Assembly: GCF_902499125.1 (NCBI RefSeq)
Contig: NZ_CABVPX010000001.1
Location: 493,997 to 557,996 of the forward strand
Length of the DNA stretch: 64,000 nt
Source: Burkholderia arboris
GTDB lineage: Bacteria; Pseudomonadota; Gammaproteobacteria; Burkholderiales; Burkholderiaceae
Direction: 5' to 3'
This document shows positions 27,101 through 35,352 of this stretch, one piece after another. A model generated the notes under the pieces. It searched no databases. It saw only the letters and a program-made list of their open reading frames with translations, and was not told the DNA's origin. Within the stretch, counting starts at the first letter, position 1, and every line of letters starts with the position of its first letter. Made by a program: the position numbers and the translations under genes.

Positions 27101-28522
27101 TCAGCCGTGCAGCCCGTGCGCGGTCATCAGCCGGTACAGCGTCGCACGCGAGATCCCCAGCTCCGCGGCGACCTCCGCATGCTGGTGGCGGTGGCGCAGC
27201 AGCGTTTTCTCGATCGCGTGCCGTTCGGCCTGCCGGCGCGCCTGCGCGAGCGTCGGCGGGTGCTGCGACGTATACGCGTGCAGTTCGAGGTCGGCGGCCG
27301 AGATCAGCGGACCGTTCGTCATCACGACCGCGAAGCGGATCCGGTTGATCAGCTCGCGCACGTTGCCGGGCCACGGATAGTTGTGGATCGCCTCGATCGC
27401 GCACGGCGTGAAACCGCGAATCCGGTACGAGCCGTCGCCGTGATAGCGCCGCAGCACGTCGTCGGCGAGCAGCATGATGTCGCGGCCGCGCATGCGCAGC
27501 GGCGGCTCGTCGATGCGCAGCACGCACAGACGGTAGTACAGGTCGGCGCGGAACCGCCCGGCCTGCATCGCGGCCTCGAGATCGACATGGGTCGCCGACA
27601 CGATCCGCACGTCCACCGGAATCGACGCATGCCCGCCGAGCCGCTCGATCTTGCCTTCCTGCAGGAACCGCAACAGGCTCGCCTGGCTCTCGAACGGCAT
27701 GTCGCCGATCTCGTCGAGAAACAGCGTGCCGCCGTGCGCAGCCTCGATGCGGCCGATCTTGCGCTGGTGCGCGCCCGTGAACGCCCCGCGCTCGTGCCCG
27801 AACAGTTCGGCCTGCAACAGGGTCGGCGGGATCGCCGCGCAGTTCACGGCGACGAACGGCGCGTCGGCACGCGACGACTGGCGGTGGATCGCCGCCGCCG
27901 TCAGCTCCTTGCCGGTGCCGGATTCGCCGGCGATGAACACGGTCGCCTCCGTGTTCGCGATTTTGCGGATCGTCGCGAACAGCCGGCGCATCGCATCGCA
28001 CGATCCGATCATCGCGCTGCCGGGCGGCGCAGCCTCCGGGGCCGGGTCGCCGTCCGCGAGCTTCAGCATCCCGTATGCATGGCCGACGAGATAGCCGATG
28101 GTCGTGTAGGCCGTCGCGTTGCGCACGTAGTCGAAACAGCAATGGCGGATCAGGCGCGCGATCGTGATGTCGCGCAGCCGCTCGCCGTCGGCGAGTGCGA
28201 TCCAGCCGACGCGCGAGTCACGCAGCAGCGTCTCGAACGACGCGACATCCGGTGACGCGAAGCTTGCGAAATCGACGATACCCGCATGCGGGCGGTTCGC
28301 CTTGACGAGATTCAGTGCGTCCGCAACGGTTTTCGCACGCCACACGTCCCAGCCGCGCAACGCGAGACAGTCGACGAGCGCAGCATCGTGTTGCTGCGAC
28401 AGGTAGACGAGCGGCCGCGACGGCGCGACATGGTTGCGCCGGACGGCGACGAACGGCAGCGCACCGGCGTCCCGTTCGACATCCTGCGGGCCTGACACGC
28501 TGAGCTGGCAGCAATAGTTCAC
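27101..28522 (-). CDS. VpsR-like sigma-54 enhancer-binding regulator
   Basis: A 473-residue regulator: N-terminal receiver-like domain (about residues 38-150, with Asp84 in HAGIVDFASF) of the VpsR type rather than a canonical receiver, AAA+ domain (Walker A GESGTGKE 199-206; GAFTGA 246-251, required for sigma-54 contact; Walker B GTLFLDEIGD), and a C-terminal Fis-type helix-turn-helix (VAAELGISRATLYRLM). Starts at a GTG with GAGG six bases upstream. VpsR and its Burkholderia relatives respond to cyclic-di-GMP and control biofilm matrix genes. It follows five exported-protein genes on the same strand and lies near an exopolysaccharide remnant, so matrix control is a reasonable inference. Confidence 0.9.
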   Translation of the reverse strand: MNYCCQLSVSGPQDVERDAGALPFVAVRRNHVAPSRPLVYLSQQHDAALVDCLALRGWDVWRAKTVADALNLVKANRPHAGIVDFASFASPDVASFETLLRDSRVGWIALADGERLRDITIARLIRHCCFDYVRNATAYTTIGYLVGHAYGMLKLADGDPAPEAAPPGSAMIGSCDAMRRLFATIRKIANTEATVFIAGESGTGKELTAAAIHRQSSRADAPFVAVNCAAIPPTLLQAELFGHERGAFTGAHQRKIGRIEAAHGGTLFLDEIGDMPFESQASLLRFLQEGKIERLGGHASIPVDVRIVSATHVDLEAAMQAGRFRADLYYRLCVLRIDEPPLRMRGRDIMLLADDVLRRYHGDGSYRIRGFTPCAIEAIHNYPWPGNVRELINRIRFAVVMTNGPLISAADLELHAYTSQHPPTLAQARRQAERHAIEKTLLRHRHQHAEVAAELGISRATLYRLMTAHGLHG

Positions 28523-28596
28523 GATGGCCTCGCCGCGTAGGGTTGTATATCGGGGCGGCCGTTGCCGGCTTGTGTGTGGCGGGGCTCCGTGGTCCC

Positions 28597-28616
28597 GCGG
28601 CGCGGCGCCGCGCCGC
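28597..28616. other. 20-bp perfect GC palindrome
   Basis: GCGGCGCGGCGCCGCGCCGC, entirely self-complementary, in the 117-base gap between the 194-residue exported-protein gene and the sigma-54 regulator gene. It would make a very stable hairpin in the minus-strand transcript and may attenuate read-through; there is no T-run, so it is not a standard terminator. Confidence 0.4.
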
Positions 28617-28639
28617 CCCGTCCTCGAATCGATGTTTCG

Positions 28640-29224
28640 TTATCGGCAGAACACGACGCGCTGGGTGTAGATCTGCGGCTCGATGACCGGCTTCGCCGAT
28701 CGGTTGAGATCGTCGCGATAGGCACGGTAGGTCTTGCCATTGACCGTCACGTCAGCCGCGCGGGCCGTCTCGATCTTGTCGAGCCCGTTGCGCTGCCAGT
28801 CGCTCACGCGGTCCGCCGCCGTCACGTTCGACTCGCCGGCGATCTTCTGCGTGATCGCGCTGCCGTCGCTCCACGGCTGCGTCTGCATGTCCTCGGCGTG
28901 CTGCATCGCGCCGACCGTCTTGCCGGTCGGCGACGGCCCGTTCTGCGCTTCGAACGGTGCGCCGCGGCCATACACCGGCGATTGCCACGACGGCGCGTGC
29001 CCCTCCTCGGGCATCATGTAGATCATCTGCGGATCGCCGACCATCATCATCGGCGCGCATGCCGTGTTGTCGGGGCGGCCGAGCGTCGACAGCGCCTGCT
29101 GGACGCTCACGGCATTCGCAGCCGTCTGCTCGCTCAGGATGACGAACACCGCGGGATTCTGGAAAACGGACTGCGCAGCGGCTTCCACGCTGACCAGCAG
29201 CAAAGCGACCAAAAAGATCCTCAT
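28640..29224 (-). CDS. Exported protein of unknown function, 194 residues
   Basis: Signal peptide MRIFLVALLLVSVEAAAQS, then a mature protein of about 175 residues with FVILSEQTAANAVSVQQAL near its start, a Met-rich stretch (ACAPMMMVGDPQMIYMMPEEGH) and a C-terminal part ending TQRVVFCR. Two cysteines (one in ACAP and one near the end) could form a disulphide. The ATG at 29224 has GGAGG nine bases upstream. Fifth in a row of exported-protein genes; probably periplasmic or surface-associated. Not recognised. Confidence 0.8.
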   Translation of the reverse strand: MRIFLVALLLVSVEAAAQSVFQNPAVFVILSEQTAANAVSVQQALSTLGRPDNTACAPMMMVGDPQMIYMMPEEGHAPSWQSPVYGRGAPFEAQNGPSPTGKTVGAMQHAEDMQTQPWSDGSAITQKIAGESNVTAADRVSDWQRNGLDKIETARAADVTVNGKTYRAYRDDLNRSAKPVIEPQIYTQRVVFCR

Positions 29225-29254
29225 GATTGAGGCCTCCTTGCATCCTCGTCAGGC

Positions 29255-29292
29255 AAAAAGAGGTGTTGACCTCGGGGATGGGACCAACACCT
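29255..29292 (-). terminator. Rho-independent terminator after the Pro/Ala-rich protein gene
   Basis: On the minus strand AGGTGTTG, a 16-base loop and CAACACCT are followed by CTTTTTG (plus-strand positions 29292 down to 29255). It sits 88 bases after the stop of the 583-residue gene and before the start of the 194-residue gene, so it may separate the two or act as an attenuator. Confidence 0.5.
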
Positions 29293-29379
29293 GTCAAACA
29301 GGAAAAGACTGTCGGGCATCGGGCCGTACGGCTCCCGTGTGACCGGCATCCCGGTCGCACGGAAGACGGCCCCGCGTGC

Positions 29380-31131
29380 TCACGACGACGTGCTCGTCGA
29401 GATGACGGCCGGCGCCGGCGCGACCGGTGCAGCCGGTGCGGCCTGCTGGTCGACCGTAGCCGGCGGCAATGCCTGCGCCGGATCGGTCAACGCGGGCATG
29501 TCGGCGGACGGCGCAACCGGTGCGGCAGCGGATTCGACCGCGTCCGGCACCTTCGCGTCGGCTGCCGGCATGTCGGCAGGCGCCGCGGCGGCGGCAGGCT
29601 GAGCGGCTTCCGGAGCAGGCGCTTCGACAGCCGCTTGCGGGGCCGGCTCGGCAGCCTTTGCTTCGGCTGCCGGCGCCGTGACGACGGCAGCTGCCGGCAT
29701 CGGTTCCGCAACGGGTTCGCCGGCGGCCTGCGCTGCGTTGTCGGTCGCGGCCGGCATCGGCTCCGGTGCCTTGTCGGCGACGGCCTGCACGGGCTCGGGT
29801 GCCTTCGTGTCGGCAACCGGCTGGGCGGGCTCGGCAGCCTTCGTGTCGGCTACGGGCTGTGCGGCCTCCGGTGCCTTCGCGTCAGCTACCGGCTGTGCGG
29901 CCTCCGGCGCCTTCGTGTCGGCTACGGGCTGTGCGGCCTCCGGCGCCTTCGTGTCGGCTACCGGCTGTGCGGCCTCCGGCGCCTTCGCGTCGGCAACCGG
30001 CTGCGCAGGCTCGGGAGCCTTCGTGTCGGCCACCGGCGTGGCAGGCGCTTGCGATGCCTTGTCGGCAACCGCCGGCGCGGCAATCACGGCCGCGGCCGGC
30101 ACGGCTGCCATTGCGGCCGCCGGTACGACCGCGGCTGCGGGCGCGGCGGCAACAGCCGGGGCAGCTGCGACAGCAGGTGCCGCGGCAACCGCAGGTGCTG
30201 CTGCTGCCGGCGCAGCCACTGCCGGTGCGGCGGCGGCGACGGCCGGCGCTGCGACGGCCGGAGCGGCAGCAACCGGCGCGACCGCCGGTACCGGGACAGG
30301 CACCGGGACCGGGACGGGCGCCGCCTGCACCGACGTCGTCTGGATCGGACGCGTCGGCGCCGGAGCCGGCGCGGCCGAACCGAGCGGCGGCAGGCCCATC
30401 CGGTCGCGCACGATCGGGTCGCGATACTTCACGTCGTCGGCGACGGTCGCTTCGACGCTCGGCGCCACGTTCGAACGCGCGAGCGGCGCGGTCGTGCCCG
30501 GGCACAGGTGGCCGGTCGCTTCCACTGCGCGCCGGTTCGCATCGCTCTGGCACAGCAGCGCGAGCGCGACGTCGGTCAGGCCCATCGCACGGAATTCACG
30601 CGCATCGAGACGCCGGACGCAAGCCTGGTCGACCAGCGTCGTGCCGCCCGTCGCGCCGAACCCCGGGAACGACACGCCGACGCTCACCGAGCCCATGCAG
30701 GTGTCGGACAGCGTGGTCGTGAGGCCGGGCGCCTGGATCGCCGGGTTGGTCTTGATCGTCTGCGTGCCCGAGTAGTTGACGTTTTCCGATGTCTGGGTGT
30801 TGTACGGGTTGGTGCCTGGCGCGCCGGACGAAGCCAGCGAGCTAACGCTCTGCGGCGTCACGTTCGAGCCGCCGCTCGTGCTGGACGGCATCGTCACGTT
30901 CACGTTCACGCTCGAATTGCCGCTGCCGCGCACCCCGCTGGAGCTGGTGGCATTGCCGCCGCGCGAGCTCGTGGTGTTCGTGTTCATGCTCGAGCCACCG
31001 CCCTGGCTGATCGCCGTCGACGACGTCGAGGACTGCGCGCTCGAAGTCGAGTCGGCAGTTTGCGCCTGGGCACCGATCGTGGTCATCGCGAACATTGCCG
31101 CGCATGCCACCTTGATCCTGTTGCTGTTCAT
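29380..31131 (-). CDS. Large exported Ser/Gly- and Pro/Ala-rich repeat protein
   Basis: A 583-residue exported protein in three parts. Signal peptide (MNSNRIKVACAAMFAMTTIGAQAQ). A Ser/Thr/Asn/Gly-rich segment to about residue 130. A compact conserved section (about 135-235) with paired cysteines in SDTCMGSVSVGVSFPG, DQACVRRLDAREFRAMG and LLCQSDANRRAVE plus GHLCPG. The remaining 330 residues are Pro/Ala/Val-rich, including seven 12-residue repeats (PVADTKAPEAAQ type) and VAAAP-like runs. The tail resembles surface-spanning or wall-associating linkers. The ATG has CCGGAG upstream. No known enzyme motif. I infer a surface or matrix protein; mutational length change in the repeat is likely. Confidence 0.8.
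   Translation of the reverse strand: MNSNRIKVACAAMFAMTTIGAQAQTADSTSSAQSSTSSTAISQGGGSSMNTNTTSSRGGNATSSSGVRGSGNSSVNVNVTMPSSTSGGSNVTPQSVSSLASSGAPGTNPYNTQTSENVNYSGTQTIKTNPAIQAPGLTTTLSDTCMGSVSVGVSFPGFGATGGTTLVDQACVRRLDAREFRAMGLTDVALALLCQSDANRRAVEATGHLCPGTTAPLARSNVAPSVEATVADDVKYRDPIVRDRMGLPPLGSAAPAPAPTRPIQTTSVQAAPVPVPVPVPVPAVAPVAAAPAVAAPAVAAAAPAVAAPAAAAPAVAAAPAVAAAPAVAAAPAAAVVPAAAMAAVPAAAVIAAPAVADKASQAPATPVADTKAPEPAQPVADAKAPEAAQPVADTKAPEAAQPVADTKAPEAAQPVADAKAPEAAQPVADTKAAEPAQPVADTKAPEPVQAVADKAPEPMPAATDNAAQAAGEPVAEPMPAAAVVTAPAAEAKAAEPAPQAAVEAPAPEAAQPAAAAAPADMPAADAKVPDAVESAAAPVAPSADMPALTDPAQALPPATVDQQAAPAAPVAPAPAVISTSTSS
29785..30036 (-). repeat. 36-bp tandem repeat, about seven copies, in frame
   Basis: Encodes seven consecutive 12-residue units of the form PVAD(T/A)KAPE(A/P)(A/V)Q, followed by a decayed eighth (AVADKAPEP). 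Copies are nearly identical in DNA, so unequal crossing-over could change the number by whole units without breaking the frame. Confidence 0.8.
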
Positions 31132-31175
31132 TTCAATCTCCGGACGAGGTTAGACCTCCCACCCAGGCAACCGTG

Positions 31176-31457
31176 CTAATTCCCCTGAATGACTTCAGAT
31201 TTCGCTGCTTCCCCGAACTGCTTCCAGCCGCTGCCCAGCTGGGACCACGAGCCGGCCGACATGCCCTGCCACTGCTGGGCGTCCGGTCCGCCGATGGCAC
31301 TGCCCGACGAAAGCGTTTGTTGTTCTGACGGTTTGGTTGTCTGGTCAGGGTTGTTAGACGTCTGCATAGTCGATTGCACACCATCGGCAGCACGGTCAGC
31401 GCCATACGCCGTCAGAGACGCGAGCATCAGAGCGGCGGCAATCAGGTTCTGCTTCAT
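31176..31457 (-). CDS. Small exported protein, 93 residues
   Basis: Signal peptide MKQNLIAAALMLASLTAYGAD; mature part of about 73 residues, Ser/Gln/Gly-rich, with QTSNNPDQTTKPSEQQT and the tryptophan-containing QQWQGMSAGSWSQLGSGWKQ. No cysteine. AAGGAG sits eight bases before the ATG at 31457. Located 44 bases upstream of the 583-residue gene in the same direction, so probably cotranscribed. Function unknown. Confidence 0.75.
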   Translation of the reverse strand: MKQNLIAAALMLASLTAYGADRAADGVQSTMQTSNNPDQTTKPSEQQTLSSGSAIGGPDAQQWQGMSAGSWSQLGSGWKQFGEAAKSEVIQGN

Positions 31458-31530
31458 GCCAACTCCTTACGTGACAACAGTGCAGGAAAAGAGACCAGCG
31501 TCGCTGCGAAACTGGTCCCCCCACACCAGA

Positions 31531-32121
31531 CTAATGACTGCTCCCGGTCGCGCTCGAACTGCCCTGGCTTCCGCCCGATGCGGACGGTGAACCAGCCGGA
31601 CCGGTACTCCATGCGGTCGACGAGTTGTAGTGATTCGAACCCGTGATCGCGGCCGATCCGCCACTGCCCGTGAGTCCAGCGGCACCCGCGTTGGCAATGC
31701 CGTTGTCGTTCGCGCCCGTGGCCGTGTAGTGGTTCGCGCCGAGTACGATCGTGGCGGTCACCCCTCCCGACAGTGCGTTTGCGTTCTCGTTCGTGCTGCT
31801 GTTTCCGCCGAACGAGCCTGCGGCACCGATACCGCCGCCTGCCGCGAACGCGCCCCCGTTCGTGCCGGAACCGCTGGCCGTCGAGGTTGAGTTGTGGTTG
31901 GCGGACGCCGTACCGACGGAACCAGCGGGTGTCACGGTACTTCCGGCGCTTGCACCAGCCGTCGATGTCGAATTGCTCGTATAGCTGCCGGAGCCGACCA
32001 GTACCGAACCGGACACACCCGCTGCGACGGATTGCGTCTGATTGGTCGTGAACGAACCCGCTGCCAATACGGCCGACGATAGGACGGTGAGCGCTGTCGC
32101 TAATATGACTTTGGCTTTCAT
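31531..32121 (-). CDS. Gly/Ser/Thr/Asn-rich exported protein (amyloid-like composition)
   Basis: A 196-residue protein: signal peptide MKAKVILATALTVLSSAVLA, then about 175 residues almost entirely of Gly, Ser, Ala, Thr and Asn with recurring NST and NHY(T/N) motifs (SANHNSTSTAS, GANHYTATGA, GSNHYNSSTA). No cysteines, few charges. This is the composition of secreted fibre subunits such as curli or Fap proteins, but the spacing of the motifs is not that of CsgA, so homology is not claimed. The ATG at 32121 has AAGGAA seven bases upstream; the in-frame extension to 32193 is not protein-like. Confidence 0.75.
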   Translation of the reverse strand: MKAKVILATALTVLSSAVLAAGSFTTNQTQSVAAGVSGSVLVGSGSYTSNSTSTAGASAGSTVTPAGSVGTASANHNSTSTASGSGTNGGAFAAGGGIGAAGSFGGNSSTNENANALSGGVTATIVLGANHYTATGANDNGIANAGAAGLTGSGGSAAITGSNHYNSSTAWSTGPAGSPSASGGSQGSSSATGSSH

Positions 32122-32232
32122 AGCAATTCCTTGCTGTGAGGAAGTTCGGCGGTGGCGGAGCCAGGCTCGCCCTGGTGGGGTGAAGCCCGGCATCCGTACC
32201 GCCAGCCAATGACGAACGCTACGCGCCGCGGC

Positions 32233-32556
32233 TTAGTGGTGATACGTCCAGCCAACCGAGCCGGCATTCGCACCGCTGCTGCCGCCAGCTTGTGCCCCGC
32301 CGAAGCCGAAGCCGCCGACGGTCGACGTTTGGGTATGGTTCGTGTACGAGATCGAACCGCTGCCCGGGCCGCCCGCCACTGCGCCGGCTGCGCCGAGCGC
32401 CGCGCCGGAATCGGTTGCGGTGAAATGGCCAAAGCCCGCAACCCCGGCCATCGTCTGGCCACCGCTCGACGAGTTGCTGCTCGACAGCGTGCCGCTGGCG
32501 GCGAACGCGGCACCCGAAACCGCCAGAACTGCTGCTGCAATCAGAAGCTTCTTCAT
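32233..32556 (-). CDS. Gly/Ser-rich exported protein, 107 residues
   Basis: Signal peptide MKKLLIAAAVLAVSGAAFAA, mature part of about 87 residues rich in Gly, Ser, Ala and Thr (GTLSSSNSSSGGQTMAGVAG, GSGSISYTNHTQTSTVGG), ending VGWTYHH. It shares its composition and the Asn-His-Thr motifs with the 196-residue protein next to it, so the two look like paralogous subunits. The ATG at 32556 has GGAG six bases upstream. First gene of the five-gene row. Confidence 0.75.
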   Translation of the reverse strand: MKKLLIAAAVLAVSGAAFAASGTLSSSNSSSGGQTMAGVAGFGHFTATDSGAALGAAGAVAGGPGSGSISYTNHTQTSTVGGFGFGGAQAGGSSGANAGSVGWTYHH

Positions 32557-34631
32557 GGTCGACTCCATAACGGCGTGAACAGAATGAGCAAGGAAGATCG
32601 CACGCCTTCAACCTTCCCGCCGTGAGCAATCCCTAAAATTAAGGATCACTATCAAAACAAGAAATTATTGCTGGCCTTGAATTCGATATTTTTGTAATTT
32701 TGGTCAGCCGAATTCTAGTTTCGTGATTTTAAGTTGTCCAAACTTTATACGTAGGTGTTTTCGATTAATTTTATGATTATTAAATCAACCGCCAAGAAAC
32801 ACCTTGATAATGCCAACATGAACGACGCACACGCCGTTACAGCCCGCCATTTTCAATACACCGCCCGACTCGATGCCGGCACGCAGCATCCAGTTGCGGA
32901 ATCGAAAATACGCGAATGCATTTAAAACATCAAAATGCAACGCCGTTCAACATGCGTCCGTTATCCTGGCGATAACAGGCCTGCATGACAGCCAGTCGGC
33001 ATGTTTGCTCCCTGAGCGAGCGAAATAGGTTTTCCGGATAATCCGGCCGACAGGCGTTCGATCTAGTCCGGCCGGCGCCGGTATTGACCCGGCGCGATCG
33101 AAACTGCCTTGCACGGTCGTAGACGAATCGGCGTCAGGCTGTCCGGCACGAACAGTCTGGCCCATGCGGGTGAACTGGATGAGGGCGAGCACCGCTGTCG
33201 CCCGGCCATCGCGCGTGGCGACAACCGATCCGGCACGCGGCGGATGCGGAGGCAGGAAACCAGGCAATGGAATACTCGCGAAGCTGGCACTGCGTCGCGA
33301 GCAACACCCCGATCTTTCCGACTACCCCACCGGTGCGCAAAATACGCGCGGATCAAACTACTGCTTATGGTCTTCATCGCCGTTTCCCCGACTGCTACTG
33401 ACGAGTTGGTCGCCCCCACATCTTTGTTGCATCGTGTCGACCGCTCGCCGATGCAGCCATTACCGCAAGCGGCGTGCCACATGTTGTCCCGTCGCGCATT
33501 GCGAGCGGCAGATCGCCGCCACGCCGGGTCATTCCGCCGGAAACGTCATTTTTTGTTTCAGGAATGTATCGCGACAACGATTGCGCACGTGCCCCGATCA
33601 TTGAGCGTCTCGAAGCAATACCGCGATTAGACGGACGAATCCGGCCCGTGGAACCTTGCCGGACGGCAAGATGAACGGGTGTTTCAAACTTGAGAAGCGC
33701 GCCGCCGCGCAGGCCGGGCGGAAACCCACTTTCCACTGACTAACCACGCTTCGCGACGTAGGCGACCAGGCTCCCGTGCGAAAACGAACGAGAATCGATT
33801 CGTCCTGCGCGCAGCGCCAGGGCCATGCGCAGCGGTCTTCGATGCGCTGCCGGCACGCGCGCCCCCCGATTGTCGAAACGAATTTGATTCATCCGTGAAA
33901 ATACCGACACGATCACACGACGAAAAATGTTGCCATCCCGGCCGTTACCGGCGTAATAATTAAAACAAATGTAAACACGGAATCCCGACAAAATCACAAG
34001 CGCCGTTTTTCATTCCGGCTCGCCCCACCTTTCACTTCGGAGACATCCTGACAAGCGATACATTCGAGAAACGTTTTTAAGCATTTATTCCCCCGATTCT
34101 CATCGACGAAACATGCCGATTAAGCACGCGTTTTACGTTAACAATCTCGTAAAAGCCTGATTTATCGAGTGTTTCATCGTATCGAATCGCATTGATCCGG
34201 CGCTCGCACGGGTCATTCCCCTGTCCCCACGATTCACGCGTGAAACGCCTGCACGCCTGTCGATCGGTGCTGGCATCGCCGCGCCCGCGCCCGGCGGGAC
34301 TGCGTCATCCATGGCATGCCGATTGCCTGATGTCCGGCTCTCACCGGGCGGCACGCCACAGCACACGAATCACGGGCAGTGGCCGCTCGCAATCTGCGTG
34401 TCGGGGAAAAGGCGATGAAGATCACCACCGATCGATCGGCGCTTGCGCCGTTCAAGCATCAACGGGGTTGTCAGCGAAACCGGAGCGCCTGCCGTGGCGC
34501 TTCGTCGACATCGGAACAGGCGGACCGGCGCTGGCCGAAACGGTACCCGTGCAGCGGGATGGAGCGTGTGCGCGACGCCGTCGGGCAAATCGACCTGTGG
34601 TTCCTCGAGATGCTCGACGAAGGAGACGGCG
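32557..34631. other. 2-kb gene-poor, partly AT-rich intergenic region
   Basis: From about 32640 to 32960, and again 33850-34170, base composition is visibly AT-rich for this genome; the middle is ordinary. The open frames here are short, lack ribosome-binding sites and have arginine-rich translations, so I call no gene. It holds the candidate promoter at 32712-32741 and an inverted pair of near-identical 21-mers (33372-33392 minus; 34400-34420 plus), each leading into ATGAAG. AT-rich DNA of this kind is often bound by H-NS-type silencers or acquired by transfer. Confidence 0.5.
32712..32741 (-). promoter_or_regulatory. Candidate promoter for the exported-protein genes
   Basis: On the minus strand TTGGAC (plus 32736-32741), an 18-base spacer and TAGAAT (plus 32712-32717), about 160 bases before the first exported-protein gene, in AT-rich DNA. 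I searched by eye for a sigma-54 -24/-12 element here and found none, although a sigma-54 activator ends the cluster. Confidence 0.3.
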
Positions 34632-34992
34632 ATGAATGACCGCGCACCGCTCGAAACGCGCGCCGGTCAGCGCGTGCGGGTGACCGGCGGCGCCGGCTTT
34701 CTCGGCAGCTACGTGTGCGAGCGCCTGGTCACGGAAGGCGCAACGGTCACGTGCGTCGACAGCCTGCTGACGGGACGCAAGCTCAACGTTGCCGATCTGA
34801 AGGCATCCGGCCGTTTCGAGTTCGTGAAGGGCGACGTGTCGCTCGGCCTGCCGCAGCTGCAGGTCGACGAAATCTGGAATCTCGCGTGCGCGGCTTCGCC
34901 GCCCACCTACCAGACCGATCCCGTCCACACGATGATGACGAACGTGCTCGGCATGAACCACTGTCTCGCGCTCGCTCACAAGACCGGGGCGC
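34632..34992 (+). pseudogene. UDP-glucuronate decarboxylase, N-terminal fragment
   Basis: Starts with a good ribosome-binding site (AAGGAGA, six bases from the ATG) and encodes about 120 residues of an NAD-dependent nucleotide-sugar epimerase/decarboxylase: VTGGAGFLGSYVCERLV, CVDSLLTGRK, FVKGDVSLGL, NLACAASPPTYQTDP and ALAHKTGAR. Homology stops abruptly after HKTGAR, just before the catalytic TSEVYG and YxxxK region that should follow, and the frame runs into unrelated sequence ending at 35099. The intact enzyme (about 310-350 residues) makes UDP-xylose for exopolysaccharide. Here it cannot be active. Confidence 0.8.
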
Positions 34993-35334
34993 GGCTACGT
35001 GGACGAAGTCGGCCTGTCGGTGTTCGACTGCCCGCGCTGCGCCATCTGGCCGCCCGGCGGCCACTTCTCGGCCGCGAGCATCCTGCGGACCAAATATGAG
35101 CGGGTGACCGAATACGGGCTGCCGGTGATGGTCGCGGAGCTCGGCGTCGACGGCTCGAATTCGCGCAAGCGCGAGGAACTCGACGAATTCCAGCGCTCGC
35201 TGTGGCGTTATCCGCTGCTGAAGGCCGTGGTCTATTTCAACGCGGTCGATACGCCCGGCGCATGGCCCGCGCACTATGTGCCGGACTGGCGGATCGCGCC
35301 GGCCGTCCTGCAAACGACGGTCGTGGCGAAATGA
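34993..35334 (+). pseudogene. Glycoside hydrolase, C-terminal fragment
   Basis: A frame open from the junction, with no start of its own, encoding GYVDEVGLSVFDCPRC, RTKYERVTEYGLPVMVAELGVDG (a glycosidase-like strand with the Glu nucleophile context) and VVYFNAVDTPGAWPAHYVPDWRI. It resembles the end of TIM-barrel glycoside hydrolases of the GH26-like kind found in exopolysaccharide loci. It begins within a few bases of where the decarboxylase homology ends, in a different frame, so the two are joined by a deletion. Confidence 0.65.
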
Positions 35335-35352
35335 CGGGTGAGCGGCGGCCCG

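Noticed and set aside
29785..30036. Tandem repeat as a CRISPR array
   Set aside because: Units are contiguous, with no spacers, and remain in frame within a protein gene.
32557..32900. Possible sigma-54 -24/-12 promoter before the exported-protein genes
   Set aside because: No GG-N10-GC element in either direction passed inspection, although the downstream regulator is a sigma-54 activator.
33063..33736. Several 100-170 residue open frames on both strands in the gene-poor region
   Set aside because: They overlap one another, lack ribosome-binding sites and have translations without protein-like composition.
33740..33997. 85-residue frame in AT-rich DNA on the minus strand
   Set aside because: Begins with a GTG without a ribosome-binding site and matches nothing; the only interesting feature is its base composition.
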